NCBI GenBank assembly: GCA_964036315.1
Contig: OZ038478.1
Span: forward strand, 149,085,683-149,149,682
Source: Acanthosepion esculentum
Lineage: Eukaryota > Mollusca > Cephalopoda > Sepiida > Sepiidae
DNA length: 64,000 bases
Direction of reading: 5' to 3'
This document shows, one piece after another, positions 48,305 through 61,231 of this stretch. Within the stretch, counting starts at the first letter, position 1. Each line of letters begins with the position of its first letter. The translations under genes were made by a program, and so were the position numbers. The notes under the pieces are model-generated. The model saw only the letters and a program-made list of their open reading frames with translations. It was not told the origin of the DNA and searched no databases.

Positions 48305-48306
<2 letters not shown>

Positions 48307-48383
<77 letters not shown>
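48307..48383. repeat. (TA)n microsatellite
   Basis: A 77-bp TA run. Confidence 0.97.
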
Positions 48384-48385
<2 letters not shown>

Positions 48386-48689
48386 TTCTTTAGCATTAAA
48401 ATAATTTCCATTATTAATATATTTAATGAAACTTCTTTCATATTTAAATTTTCGACCCTAACACAACCTCAGTGGTGTGTGGAATTAAATATTAAATTTG
48501 CTAATTTTAGTAATATATTTAGATTTACTAAATATATTACTGAGAGGCCCTAATGATTCTTACCTTTTAAAAAATAATTTGACTTAATTAAAATGTTTAT
48601 TTTTAAAGATTTTTATTTACATTAGTTTTTAACTTGCCATTATCTTAGATTCTATATTAAAAAAATATTTTCAACACATATATAGTGGA

Positions 48690-48880
48690 CGTACAGTTGA
48701 CTTAATTTTAAAATGAAGTGTCAAGCTCGTGTCAGATGTTTCAATCAAAGAGGTATAAAAAGTGGTGATGTTTGACACGAAGACTCACCCTACACCTTTC
48801 TGACCATAGCTCAATTAGATCTGATTTAAATATTAATGGAAACCGACCGGAACCTATTCGTTAATATACTTGTTGACAAC
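48690..48880 (+). pseudogene. LINE endonuclease C-terminal scrap
   Basis: Plus readings give SGRTVDLILK, VSDVSIKEV and, after a shift, HLSDHSSIRSDLNINGNRPE. The SDH motif after a GRTVDL block is the end of an AP-endonuclease domain in non-LTR retrotransposons. The fragment is short and the family is not determined. Confidence 0.5.
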
Positions 48881-49247
48881 ACAAATATAATATCATCATC
48901 GACACGCGAAAAATGCTACAAAAAATGGAAGACATATTAATAAAAACAGAAAAAACAACACTTAATAATAACAACTAGGAACATGGACAGAATATCTTGA
49001 CCGTGTTTTGAAAAAATGAAAACATATATAAATACATACATGCAACAAACTATTTCGTATTTAACCGTTAATATATTTCATCTTTGAAAGTAGGTAAATG
49101 TATAGCCGAAAACGCTCGGATTACAAGAAAATTCCAACAGTTTTTATATAATTTATCATCTGAAATTTTAAAAAATATTAGCTCACATGACAAATTTGAT
49201 AAAAACTGAATCAAAGCATCTTGCCTGTCGTATTTAATGAAATGTGC

Positions 49248-49252
<5 letters not shown>

Positions 49253-49290
<38 letters not shown>
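49253..49290. repeat. (TA)n microsatellite
   Basis: A 38-bp TA run. The stretch 48881-49252 has no other recognised feature. Confidence 0.95.
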
Positions 49291-49291
<1 letters not shown>

Positions 49292-49639
49292 CCAATTCTT
49301 TACATAAACCCAATGAGAACTATTCTAAGCTTACTTATACAATATTTGATACAACTGACACACTTATGTTTGTAAATAGTTTAACTTATCTATATGACAG
49401 TATTATTCCTGTAACTAATTATTCCTTTTCAGTTTAAATCTATGTTTTGCTTTTCAGTTTAACTCGATGTCAAATTAGAGCAAATACAGTATATCCCCTA
49501 GAGGGTAGACACTACAGTTTGGTTCTTCTTTGATGTTCAGTGTCTCTAAAGGACGTTTCGATCAGGACTGTCCACAAATACCTATACGTAGCTCTGAATA
49601 ATTTTTATCCCTTTGTTATCTCTTCTAAATCTTGTTCTT

Positions 49640-49880
49640 CCATCTATTTACTCATGTTAGGTAGGTAGTTAGGCTATGAAGTGTTTCCTTTTTCCACCTT
49701 GCGTTCAATCTGTTCTGTAAGCATTAATTTTGTAAGCCCACTTTCCTCAGCGTGTCTCTTCCTGATGTAACATCAAAGTTTCCTTTTTGTTCTCATTTCT
49801 CTCTAAAACATCCTCGTTGCTCACATGTTCCGAGCATTTTATTCTCATCATCATTCTGTAGAACAGTATTTTCGGTGCTT
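49640..49880 (-). pseudogene. EN+RT LINE, 3' scrap
   Basis: The minus strand from about 49865 reads YRMMMRIKCSEHVSNEDVLE and then KRDTLRKVG, matching FYRRMLRISWTDHVSNEEVL and the tail of the 30340 family. Confidence 0.65.
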
Positions 49881-51454
49881 CAGAAAAGAACTAAAACAAT
49901 ATTGGCAACATTCATTTAAATTCGTGTAAATATCAGGAAGATCTTGGAATTTCCTGAACCCATAAGCGTAAACATTATCAAAAACAACAATAATAAAAAA
50001 AACAAATATGATTAATAGAATCAAACAATTTCATTTTTGGGAAAGGAGAGAATAAAAATACAATTTTGAATCGAACCTGTAAATGGGCTTTTAGAAAAGA
50101 TTAAAACTAATGGTATAACAGATCAACGACCACTTCTCTTCTGGAAGAAACTGGTGTGAATGATCCTTCGTATGGCAAGAACCACCCTCGACTAACAAGC
50201 AAAAAAGACTGAGAAAGAAGATCAGAAGACAGATCCTGTCATGAAGTTATATCAACGAAAGACGAGCAAGGCTCACATCTGGGCATAATTACAAAACAGA
50301 ATTAAAACATGAAAACAATGCTGCTGACAAAGGTTGTCAATAAATCTTTAAAGATGATTTGACCAAAACAAATTTTACATGAAATACAAAGTTTACAATG
50401 AAATGAACCATAGAAAAAATAAACTTAACAAACACAATACATTCTGAAATATGTTACTGTCAGCAGAAACACGTCGGATTACCAGAAGTTTTTACGAAAT
50501 CCAAAACATCGTTAGATAAAAACAGGATACAATCTAAAGTAACATTTACGCGAAAAAAGGTTTCCTGAAAATTACAATAGAGCTTTAGCTTATTTCGATT
50601 TGTAGATGCTATCAACTTTCACCTCTGGTTGTTTTTCTAGAAACTATCCATTTCTGATATGGATTTGGTATTATCGTCATAGAAAAGCCTCGAGCTAATG
50701 ACGCGTAAGATATATAAAATCAATTTCTGCGGTCCTGAAAATGCGTAATCCCGCAGTAAATGTCTATTAAATCTTGTCCTGATCAATGGCAGTCACCGTT
50801 ACACTGACGCAGCAAACGTAGCTCATTATATATTACGGCGCACGCATTTGATGTGGCGCAGCCATTTCTGAAAGTGGAGGTGAACAAGCCTATCTATGTG
50901 TTGATGCATTTCAATCATAAGCACACTAGTTTACAAAGACAGATGCACACATATACAATGATACGCACCCACAAGGGTGTGTGCGTCTCTGCGTATAGTT
51001 CCAGTCTGACATTTGCCCCCCAATAATCAATCATGGTCATTGAAACTGTCTCATGTAATCATACCCTCGTTAAAGCTAATTAATCGAATCAATTATTCAA
51101 ATCAAAACACTTTATATTCACAGAAGGTCACCGGCTGTCAAATGATTATTTCATGACTATTTTATGAAAGAAATGTGTAAAAAGCCATGATAAGATATGC
51201 ATCAACTACGATAACATATTAAATATGAAATACAGTATAAGATATCTCGCATTTTACTGAGACAGACCTGTGCGAAATTGCACAAAGAGAAATGTGCGAA
51301 TGTATTGATACCCAGATAGATTATGGCCAAAAAGTAAATGTTGATTGACTCAATTATATTTTACAGTTCATCAACCTTTTGCATGTTAATTTAAAGAAGA
51401 AAATGTTTAATATTTTTTTTATATAATAATGATTTACTGATACATGTTATACTA
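49881..51454. other. Gene-free DNA, 1.6 kb
   Basis: No recognised coding family, microsatellite or inverted repeat. Confidence 0.5.
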
Positions 51455-51672
51455 TTTAACCCATACCTAGGTGGAGAAGGGGTACGTATTTGCGCGTAAC
51501 TGTATATAACGAACATGACTGGAGTTTGAATTTTTCTCTCCCAATTCTAGTTCGGAGCCGGTATCTGTTATCACCGCATATAAAAGTTTACAGCACCAGA
51601 TCTCCTAGCCCGACATTGCTTAATTACAATGACCAATCCACAACCGGTGTTTCAACGTGATACAGCCATAAG
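51455..51672 (-). repeat. tRNA-derived SINE copy
   Basis: It shares with 59444-59705 the left block TTAACCCATA..TGGAG (51460-51478) and the right block GGTGTTTCAACGTGA (51644-51658), and shares the left block with 61232. In this copy the B-box region (GGAGTTTGAATTTTT, plus sense) is decayed. Confidence 0.65.
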
Positions 51673-52164
51673 TTCAATAGTAATTAAACCACAAACAATG
51701 TTTTTTTCTATTTTTAATAAGGATAATTTTCTTATTAGACCAAGGTATATGATTGTTACTCTTTCTGGTGAAAGATTACACGATCAAATTGATATTATTA
51801 TAAGATTCAGGTGCACCGGAAAACTATAACCAAAGTATAAACATAGAGTTGTACTACAAATAAATAACAGTTTTTCAGTATAAGCTTAGTAAATATATTT
51901 TATGGGTGATTCTATATTTTTAATGATGCCGCAGTATTTGACATTGACCACATACCTGACTGGTCATTGTTTTTCCCCGAAAAGAAATCTGTTTATACTT
52001 TCCTAAACTCCTCTTCTTGGAAGGTCTTCGATTTCATATTTTCATTCAACTACATTACACAAATGCGCATGTGTATTTAAATACTAAAGAAGGTAATGCA
52101 GTAAAGCGAAAATAAAATGACTACACATGAATTGCAAAAAAGTCAGAAGACTTTGTAGTTAGCA
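51673..52164. other. Gene-free DNA
   Basis: No recognised feature. Confidence 0.5.
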
Positions 52165-52650
52165 AACGAAACAACCCGACATGCAAATTACAAAATGAAG
52201 ACACCGAAATCAAAGAATTTCAACAATTTAAATATCTGGAACGTGGTTTAACAGAAGGTGGAAAATGCAACACAAAAATACTAAGGCGAATTGAAATAGC
52301 AAATTATATTTTACCAAACCACAGCAAAGTAGAGATAAACAGAAAAAAGTCTATAAAAACAAAGAAAAGAGTACAAAATGGCTACCTAATATCAAATCCC
52401 CTATATGACAGTTAATGTTGGACAATCTCCTCACGATTGATGAATTTACTTGAAGCAACAGATATTGTGAAGAATTTTGAGAAAATCGTATACAGAATAT
52501 ATATAAAAAACTGAAACAAAAACGACAATTCTACTTATAATCATGAAGAACAAAAACGAAAATTTCTAGAGTACATTATGGGGTAAGGTAATTTGGAAAA
52601 TCTGATAATCACAGGCAAAATGAACAGAAGGTAACATCGCATATCTTAGC
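52165..52650 (+). pseudogene. EN+RT LINE, 3' fragment
   Basis: Plus strand: SKRNNPTCKLQNEDTEIKEF, QQFKYLERGLTEGGKCNTKI, LRRIEIANYI and KTKKRVQNGYLISNPLYDS. It is homologous to SKRKSPICDLQVGNTRIKH and FKYLGSVLTHDGNCDSEIRR of the 30340 copy, in opposite orientation. Further decayed coding continues to about 52640. Confidence 0.8.
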
Positions 52651-53551
<901 letters not shown>

Positions 53552-53673
53552 GAAATATAGTCTTAAGGTGTGCTATATTTATGGGACAAAGTGCTCAATA
53601 TACAGAGTTAGAGCGTGTGTAAATATAAAAGTGAACATTGAAGTCAACACATAGAGGCGACAGGCTGTTTCAT

Positions 53674-53791
53674 GCTTGACGTCTATAAAAACAAAGAAAG
53701 CCACGAGTGTTTTTTTTCTCAGACATTTATGCATATACAGATGAGTGGTGCATTGTGGGTAGTCTATATTGGCGGTTATTTTGCCGGAAGT
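53674..53791. promoter_or_regulatory. Promoter-like motif cluster (CRE-like, TATA, ZNF143/Staf-like, CCAAT, ETS)
   Basis: Within 120 bases lie TGACGTC next to TATAAAA (about 53675-53691); TACCCACAATGCACCACT on the minus strand (53744-53761), which fits 17 of 18 positions of the Staf/ZNF143 consensus as I recall it; a reverse CCAAT box ATTGG (53768-53772); and an ETS/GABP site CCGGAAGT (53784-53791). Such a set is typical of housekeeping promoters. No gene is visible within several kilobases on either side, so the target is unknown, and the cluster could be chance. Confidence 0.35.
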
Positions 53792-53799
53792 CGTTTATT

Positions 53800-54010
53800 T
53801 ATTTATTTGGGGTGAATTATTTTGCTTGTTTTTATTTATTTTTATTTTTTATTTTTTTATTTGTTATCTTATATATGTATTTACTTATTATTGATTTAGT
53901 TAGGTTAAATTATTTTGCTTGTTTTTATTTATATTTATTTTTTATTATTTTTTTATTTTTATTTTTATTTCTTATCGTATATATTTATTTCCTTTTTGTA
54001 TTTTACTCGA
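53800..54010. repeat. T-rich tandem duplication of about 95 bases
   Basis: The block AATTATTTTGCTTGTTTTTA (about 53814) recurs about 95 bases later at about 53909. Each copy is followed by a TTTATTT-rich run and CTTAT(A/C)(T/G)TATAT. T strongly exceeds A on the plus strand through about 54430, and this creates the open frame 53707-54021, which has no protein family. Confidence 0.6.
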
Positions 54011-54850
54011 TGTTTTATTAACGTAGTAAAACTTTGTTTATATCGCTTATTTAATAGTTTTGCTTTCGTTTGGGATGATAATTAAAGCTATTTATTAAAT
54101 TTTGTGGGTTGATTGCTGTAGTTTATTTTAACTATTATTTTGGCAGGAGAATTTTTTCATTTGTTTATTATTTCATTTATTTAATTGGATTGATTATCTT
54201 TACTTGTTTTTTCTAACTCTTAATTTATCGGGATCGGTTTGTTAGTTTATTTATTTGGATTAATGAATTTGTTTATTATAATTTATTTATTATACAGTAT
54301 ATTTTTAATTACTCTTTTCGGTTTTCGTTACGTTACGAAAAAATCGAAACTGAGCAACTTTTTCCTTAGTTTCTTAAGTTTTGTACATGTCGGAGTATGT
54401 TAAATAAAGAAAGTGTTTGTTGCTCATTTTCATCGTGGATTTTGTTTTAACTGATAAATGCATAAACACGCTAAGATGTATCTCAGGTTTTGAGCAAGAT
54501 ATGTAAATTTTATTTTACTTGAATCAAGCTATTGGATATCCATAGGAAAATTCACAGAGCCAGGTACCTAATTATTAGAATACATGTCTAGCAGTATCAA
54601 ATTGTATTTAAATGTTATCGTCAACATGCTGACTTAATTGATCGAATATGACATAAACAATAATACGTGCATAATACCAATCATGACAATATGGGCGAAA
54701 AATATATTAAATATATTGTTCCTCATTTGCAAAACACCTTTTCTGATTGCAAGAATCTTTGCAGAACCCATTAGCGGGCAGTAGCAGATAGTAAATTATG
54801 ATACAGAAATAGTTACCTTCGTAATGCAGTAGAATTTAGACACCGACACA

Positions 54851-54852
<2 letters not shown>
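54011..54852. other. Gene-free DNA
   Basis: T-rich to about 54430, then ordinary AT-rich sequence. No feature is recognised. Confidence 0.5.
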
Positions 54853-54912
<60 letters not shown>

Positions 54913-54962
54913 TGTGTTTGTTTGTGTGTGTGTATCTGTGTGTGCGTCTGTGTGTCTGTGAA
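54853..54962. repeat. (TA)n then imperfect (GT)n microsatellite
   Basis: A TA run to 54909, followed by a GT-rich run. Confidence 0.95.
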
Positions 54963-55740
54963 GTGGCTAAAATGGTTAAAACATGAATAGTCTAATATTT
55001 CTGTTAGCATAATATAGTAAATACTTATTCTCCATAAAAGAAACAAAGACATTAACAGAGGAGGGAAGATTTACGGTTGAATGATCGGGTCACTTTTCGT
55101 ATCGATTTCTGTAATTGAGAAAACACGTTCTTCTAGTTTGCAATTGTCTGATGCGTGAATGCAAATGGTCATTGATTTCCAAAATTAAAGACACTAAATG
55201 ATCGACAACCGAGACTTGGAATTTCAATAAGAAAAAGAAAACTAGGATATAACTACCACACAGAATATCTGAGACTCTATCTCAGGTAACTTGTCACGCA
55301 AAGTAGAGTTCCTGGCTGATCAAGAATTCGAATTCATATCAGGGTTGGTCTCTTATACTGATGCCTGCTGTAAAAGAATTATTATTATCCATTTTACTGA
55401 AGAGGAGCACTTCGTGTAAATCATTCACTGGTATTTCTACGCCTCCAAAGTAAAGTAAAGGAATAATCCTAAACATATATAAACTTATATAACTTTTCAT
55501 TCATACTTCTCATTCAATCAGAAATCATCATTAGCAATTTACAGAGATTATAATGATATAGATTTGCGCAGAAAGTAGCGCATTCCAAATGCAGAAGTAG
55601 GGTATTCACGAACTTTCTGAAAACAAAATGGGATACCTTTGATGTCCAGAAGACTCGATGTATCAAACCGAGCTGTTTGCTCTTCACAATGAGTGTCCTG
55701 TTGCTTAAAGTGCTTTCTTGTTTGTTTGAATAAAATCAAA
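54963..55740. other. Gene-free DNA
   Basis: This may include the remains of the internal region of the LTR element to its right (its sense is minus), but I see no Gag or Pol motif. Confidence 0.4.
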
Positions 55741-55903
55741 AACAACAAACTAAAGAAAGTAACCCCTGTGACACCCAACTCCTCCTCTATCCTGGTCAGG
55801 GCACCGTTTGTGACAGCCGTACTGGTCGCGGCGCACTTGTGACACCCGACTGGTCGCGGCGCACTTGTGACACCCGACTTCTTTTTCAGTCACGACGCCA
55901 AAA
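55741..55903 (-). mobile_element. LTR element leader with primer-binding site and 28-bp tandem repeat
   Basis: Directly after the LTR (minus sense) is TTT and then TGGCGTCGTGACTG (55900-55887). This resembles the TGGCGxCxGTGAC primer-binding site of many Gypsy-type elements. Two exact 28-bp tandem units follow (55821-55876, ACTGGTCGCGGCGCACTTGT and the next eight bases). Gag and Pol are missing. Confidence 0.55.
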
Positions 55904-56995
55904 TGTGACGTCGGTCCTTTTTGACGGGCTAACCCTGGGACATCGGTTGAAGTCTTGCTGGGTTCTAGCACCAACTTGTCGTACTCCGCTCGCTTCCAAC
56001 GCCTGGTCACCGAAACAACTGCTTTGATCTCGATTCAACCTACCCACGTTGTGATTTGATCTTAGGTTGACGAGATCAATCAAACGTCGGGCCGTAGTGC
56101 CAGCCGAATCCGGGTCAAGGTGATACTGCACAATAAATGTAGACAAAAAAACAAAAGCACAAACAACAACTTCAAGGCGAGCGACTGGTTAGGAATAGTG
56201 ATTAATTTTATGTCGGTTTGTTGAGTTACAGGAGTGCGTCTCTCTCTTTCTCTCCCAGCCCGAAGAAAAAAAAATGTGGATTGTAACACTTTTGCGTTCC
56301 TTAACTAGTTCTGGATATCTGTATGGAGAATATAAGTCAGACTTCTATAATTTGTTCTTGGTTAGAAGTCTAATTCGGAAACTTGTTTTGGTGGGAAATC
56401 TAAAGTCGGTCTTCAACAAATCTGTTCTTGGTTAGAAGTCTAAGTCGGAAGGCATGGAATCGTGCGGTCACCTGTGCGAGGCGCGTCTCTCTCTTACTGT
56501 ACTGGCTGTACTCTTCACTCACTGACTGGACTCTCTCTGTCTCGACTTCTGACTCACTGTCTGGACTCGACCCGACTCTACTCTGAAACACCCGTAGATG
56601 TTTGCTTATATGGACGCCGATCAAAACCTGGCGTGGTGGTAGGACGTGGTGTGGCCACCACGTTGATTTCAAATCCCCAATAAGGATTTTCTTTGTTTTC
56701 GGCCAAAAATAATTATCATTTTCCGTATTTGGAAATCTTATTCCACTCCCACCCTCTTCTGCTCTCATATGGGTATCTCACCATACTTTAGAGGGCGTCA
56801 ACGGTTTTCCCACTTCCTTGCAGTAACATCTCATACCTATCCTCTCAATGGGCGGCGGCAGGCCTCCTCTCTGCATCACATTTATCATCTCCGCCTGGCT
56901 ATTCGGCCAATAGGCGTCAACTGATAATCTCAATTTTTTTTTTCATCCAAATTCACGGGATATATTTTTTCTCAACCAAATTTTTTCCGTCAACA
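55904..56995 (-). mobile_element. Gypsy-like LTR, about 1.1 kb
   Basis: On the minus strand the segment begins TGTTGACGGAAAAA (56995) and ends GACGTCACA (55904), so it has TG...CA termini. It is clearly more GC-rich than its flanks. A TATA-like CCATATAAGC lies near 56615, and a direct repeat of TCTTGGTTAGAAGTCTAA occurs at 56366 and 56428 (plus sense). A Gypsy-type primer-binding site follows. Open frames inside (for example 56400-56768) have no protein family and fit LTR sequence. The second LTR and target-site duplication were not found, so boundaries are provisional. Confidence 0.5.
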
Positions 56996-57486
56996 TTAAG
57001 TGGACAATTCTTTTTGGCGAAATTGGGTTAATTAAAATACCCTAACATAGCCTTCGTTATCACAAACGAACTTAAACAGAATGCAGATGTCCTGTGTGCG
57101 GTCGGCAGACGACCCATCAACTACTGATAACACAAGTTCGTCATCCTGACACAGCCAATGTTTTATCTGCCCAGAAGCTCTGGTATCCCTCAAAAAATGA
57201 CCATCAAAACCTTCCTCATGCCACCACCCAAAACAACATCGCTTTTGTGGGTGGCATTCTTTCCTTCTCTTATCATCTAAGTTGTTAAGTCTTGTCCCTC
57301 TGTTTCTTTCTTTTCTTTCTCTTTTTCCTTCCTTTGTCCTCGAAGAGAATTTGGCATATCTCAGCATCAAACTTCAGCGAGAAAGTAAAATGGTTATCTT
57401 GAATCGCACTTGAAAATAACAAAACAAAAAATCTTTTTTTTTTTCACCGATACCCTGTTTGGGAAAATAACAAAACAAAAAGAATA
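56996..57486. other. Unassigned, moderately GC-rich DNA
   Basis: The minus frame 57032-57370 (112 codons) has a lysine/arginine-rich start and no recognised domain. A-rich direct repeats (AAAATAACAAAACAAAAA) occur at 57414 and 57465. Confidence 0.35.
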
Positions 57487-57608
57487 TCGCTCAGTATATC
57501 TTTCGTTATATCTATCGGTTTAAGTAATCGCTCAGTATGTCTTTCGTTATATCTATCGGTGTAAGTAATCGCTCAGTATGTCTTTCGTTATATCTATCGG
57601 TTTAAGTA
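57487..57608. repeat. Three tandem copies of a 41-bp unit
   Basis: Each unit begins TCGCTCAGTAT and contains CTTTCGTTATATCTATCGGT. The copies differ by two or three bases. Confidence 0.95.
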
Positions 57609-59443
57609 TCCCCGTAATTAACTTCTGTGGTTAATTAATTGATTAATTAACCTGCCGTTCCTAAATAGTGTTACACCCCGACGAACTAGATGTGTGAGAA
57701 TAAATAGATGAATATACGCTTTTCCGAAGGCTAAATGTTTTGTTAATGATTTCACCAAGGAAGCTAGTCACTGAAGATCAAACGAACAAAATAGTGAAAG
57801 ACTCAAACAAGATAGAAACTGAGGAAACTTTTATTCAGAAGAAAAGTTATTAAAAATTACAGGTTTCAGGGAGACAGTAGGTGAAAATTCACCTTGCATG
57901 TAATTTTTTGAAGATCCTAGTTGACAGGAGAGCTAAAAGCAACAAGTGAGTTATACCACCGCGAAGTGGCAGTGAAAATATTACAATGTAAGTTACGCTT
58001 ATACTTTGCAATTTCTACCAATCTAGTACTAAGCATAAATTCATGAAATTGATATTTCTATCAATTGTTTTGCTTTTTTTTCTGCTAATTTAACCACACA
58101 TGCAAATAGCATAACTGTATTCATAATGTATGATGGAAAATACAAACTTATCCACAAGAACGTCTTAGAATAAATGCCAAGATCACTCATATTCATATTT
58201 GGAAATAAGTCAAAACTTTTATCTTAAAAAACTTAGTAAAGGTTAATGTTCAATATAAGACAGGAGAGTGATTCTGATATTTTATATAGGAGCGGAAGGT
58301 TACGATCAGTTTTGAAATACTAGGGGGGGAAATGACATTGCAAAAGAAAAAGAAAAATAAAATTCTTTGAATGATAATTTATTATCAAAAAGAGGAGAAT
58401 GGTGGGGAATCAGATATATTCATAATGTATATATGGATTAACATGTGTGCGTGTGTGTAGACTCCCTGTGGTGTATAGTTCGAAAGCCTCATCAGGTGAT
58501 GTGTTGCTTATGTGCTTTCCGTTGTAAGTATTCTTTAATAGAGATGGTTTGTTAGCGCTCGGTTCTAACACATTTGTATTCAGACTCATCTTTCTTACCT
58601 ACCAACCATAGCTAGATAAACCAGTTTACCCTGCAAGTAACCCCTAATTTGGGAGATGATAGATACAATCATTCATTTCCAAGTGTATCTGAGCGAAAGT
58701 GAATGCAACCCTTTCGATGTGAATTTGAAATAGACAGGCCGCTCTCAAATTTTGCGCCGATAATCTCTACGCAATGCTTATAACCATATACCTGACATAA
58801 AAAACGAAAATAATGAACGGGAACTTATGATGTGTTATATTTTTCGGAGGGAAATTCGCAATGATATATCAGCCAAAACATAGCAGACACTCGCAGTTAA
58901 TCTGTCCAAGAAACAGATAAATATAGCAGGATGTAACTGCAAACATTTCCTGAAAGCCAAATGACACTTAATAGCTGTCTGGATGCTGACCATTTAAGAG
59001 AGACAATGAAAAGAAAAAGATAAATACTCTTGTTTATTCCAATAAAAAATGTAGTTGTCGTAGGTGCAATTTGCTAAAAGAAAACAGCATCAGAAATAAA
59101 TAATACTCAGATCGTTTCCAGTGAACACTAAAAATCACAGCTATATAATGTTCTTCAAACTGGAGGAAAAAAAACTATTCTGTCGACTCTAAAATCTTCT
59201 TACCCATAATTATTTAAAATATCATTTTTATTACGTTTATTCCGATAGATTTTCTTGTACAATATTTTGGGGTAACATTTCTTATTAAAGGAGATTTAGA
59301 AGATAAATTTTCTGATTGATTGATTCATTTATTTTTATGACTTACCAATCTTTATGAGATTATGTGAAGTCGAAACATATTTTGGGATTCTAAGAATTTT
59401 ATGGGGAGAGATAATAGTGATTTTGTGATAACAAGTCTTACTA
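57609..59443. other. Gene-free DNA, 1.8 kb
   Basis: No recognised coding family. A short GT run is at 58443-58458. Confidence 0.5.
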
Positions 59444-59705
59444 TTTAACCCATAGCTGGGAGTAACAGAGATAGATTTATACTTTTCCTAGAGATATTTG
59501 TGTATACAACGAAAAATTACTGGAATTTGAACTCGGCTCTGATTTCTCATTCTGAGCCATTATTTATTATATCATCCGCTCATCCGAGTTTACACAACCG
59601 GCGATTCCTGAGCGCTCACCCATCTAGATACTAACCAGATTCACCGTTGATCAACTTCCGCGATCTAACGAGAAGCGGTGTTTCAACGTGAGGTGGCAGT
59701 AAGTT
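59444..59705 (-). repeat. tRNA-derived SINE copy
   Basis: It is the same family as 61232 and 51455: TTAACCCATAGCTGGGAG (59446-59463), GGAATTTGAACTCGGCTCT with a B-box (minus sense GAGTTCAAATTCC), and the 3' block GGTGTTTCAACGTGAGGTGG (59678-59697). The promoter end is on the right, so the element reads on the minus strand. Confidence 0.75.
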
Positions 59706-61231
59706 TTAAAAGATGAAAGGCAACCGTGCGTAAATAACAATAACTTTATATTATACTTATATTTTCAATTGCTAGTATATTCTACTGATATTTTATATGT
59801 TTTATATGAATAAAGGAATCAGGAAGATGTCCCCAACGCATACACAATTACATCAATAATAAGACTTCTTAAATATGCAAATAGCAGTTATTTTATTCAA
59901 GTATTAATTGTACATGCAAATATTTAATTGTCAATGGGTGTAATTTGCAGGTTTATACCGTAAATCGAAGATGAATGAAGGGGAAATTTCCAATCAAAAG
60001 CAGCTCATAACGATGCTGTTTACTTCAATATTGATTCAAATTCCTACATATTGCTTATGAGTGTAAACATTATATTCTATAGACACGGGTTTTCAGTAGA
60101 CATCCCTGTATTTTTAAGCGGTGAAGTTGACTTTAATTTGCTCTGTTCATATGTAGACACATTATAATTCCTTAAAAGAGTCAATAAATTATAGCTTTAT
60201 TGTTGAAGTTATTAAGATTTATGTCTTGTTTTTTTCTTCTTCTGAAGAGTACTACTATTATTTCCACAATTAGGTGAATATTATATTATATATATTATAT
60301 ATGTTTTTCACGATTTTTTCCTATCAAGTTTGGAATCACTTGGATGGAATGAACTTGGTTAACATGTGTCCTTACCAATAACAAGAAAGCTTCCCTTAAA
60401 AACAAATTACGTATACGGCCACCTGCTTGGGAATTAAGTTATATATGTTATGATGTTCTATATTTACACTGAAAGAAAGATCATTTCGTACATATGTCTT
60501 CTAAATTAATCCAAAAATGAAAGGAAAACAAACGTTTCATATTCTTCATATTGTCCAAAGCAGAATGCATTTAAAATTAAACGGGCTAAAGTGATCAGAT
60601 GAAGAAAATAAAATTATTCAATGAAATCATGATGCTTTCTTCTATCTTCTAGCACTTTCCAACCCCTGTAAAAATCAGTGAGCCACTCGAGGTAGATGGT
60701 TAAAAAGTAACATGTGCATATGTGTGGAACACTCTAGACTTGAACCTCTTGAGAGGTTCCACATGGAAGTATCCTCTTGAGATTCCACACGGAACCATAT
60801 GGCAATGCTCGGTGGGAAGAAGTTCCTTGAGGGTGATTCGCTGCAATGTGCGTCTTAGACCTGAAGGTTAGGATTGGTGTAACTAAGAGTGTGGTTTATT
60901 TGAACCCTCTCCACAGAAATAGAGATAGAGCAGCGATAAACTTATAAGTGAGAAAGGGAAATGATTCCTTACATAGAGATTAAGCAGTTCACGGCATAGG
61001 TACCCTATTTTCGGACTCATCTGACGCTTGTAAGGAAAAGGGATGACAGGGGAGTGAGATAATTGCTTCGCAGAACTGGGAATTGACCATTTTCCAGCAC
61101 CGTTAGCGATGGATCGTAAGTCAGTCAATTATGGCGCTTAGGCGATCATGTTTTCTTCGACATGGCTCACATTTTTTTATGCAGTAGAGCAGTTGGCATC
61201 CAATGCTATAGAACCCGGTCTGTCCTGTTTA
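59706..61231. other. Gene-free DNA, 1.5 kb
   Basis: The only structure seen is a small imperfect tandem at about 60747-60800 (CCTCTTGAGAGGTTCCACAT, then CCTCTTGAGATTCCACACGG). Confidence 0.5.

Larger units (their letters stand above)
47638..48306. mobile_element. Long fold-back element with hammerhead-like cores on both strands
   Basis: Arms 47640-47875 and 47980-48215 are reverse complements with modest divergence (AACTTTAAGGTTCCATGTAA against TTACATGGAACCTTAAAGT; GACGGGCAGTACTTAGCATA against TATGCTTAGTACTGCCCGTC). The centre is about 100 bases. The right flank 48214-48306 matches 39160-39245 in inverted orientation, so this is a longer relative of the 39158-39456 unit. It has (TA)n at both borders (to 47625, and from 48307). 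No open frame is present. Confidence 0.85.

Noticed and set aside
53707..54021. 104-codon plus frame rich in F, L, Y
   Set aside because: Caused by a T-rich tandem duplication, not a membrane protein with recognisable features.
57032..57370. 112-codon minus frame next to the LTR, possible Gag
   Set aside because: It lies outside the LTR on the wrong side for an internal region, and shows no zinc knuckle or other Gag motif.
58443..58510. CTGATGA followed by GAAC on the minus strand near 58490
   Set aside because: Only seven bases lie between the core and GAA, with no stem II, and GAAA is not present. No matching stem I.
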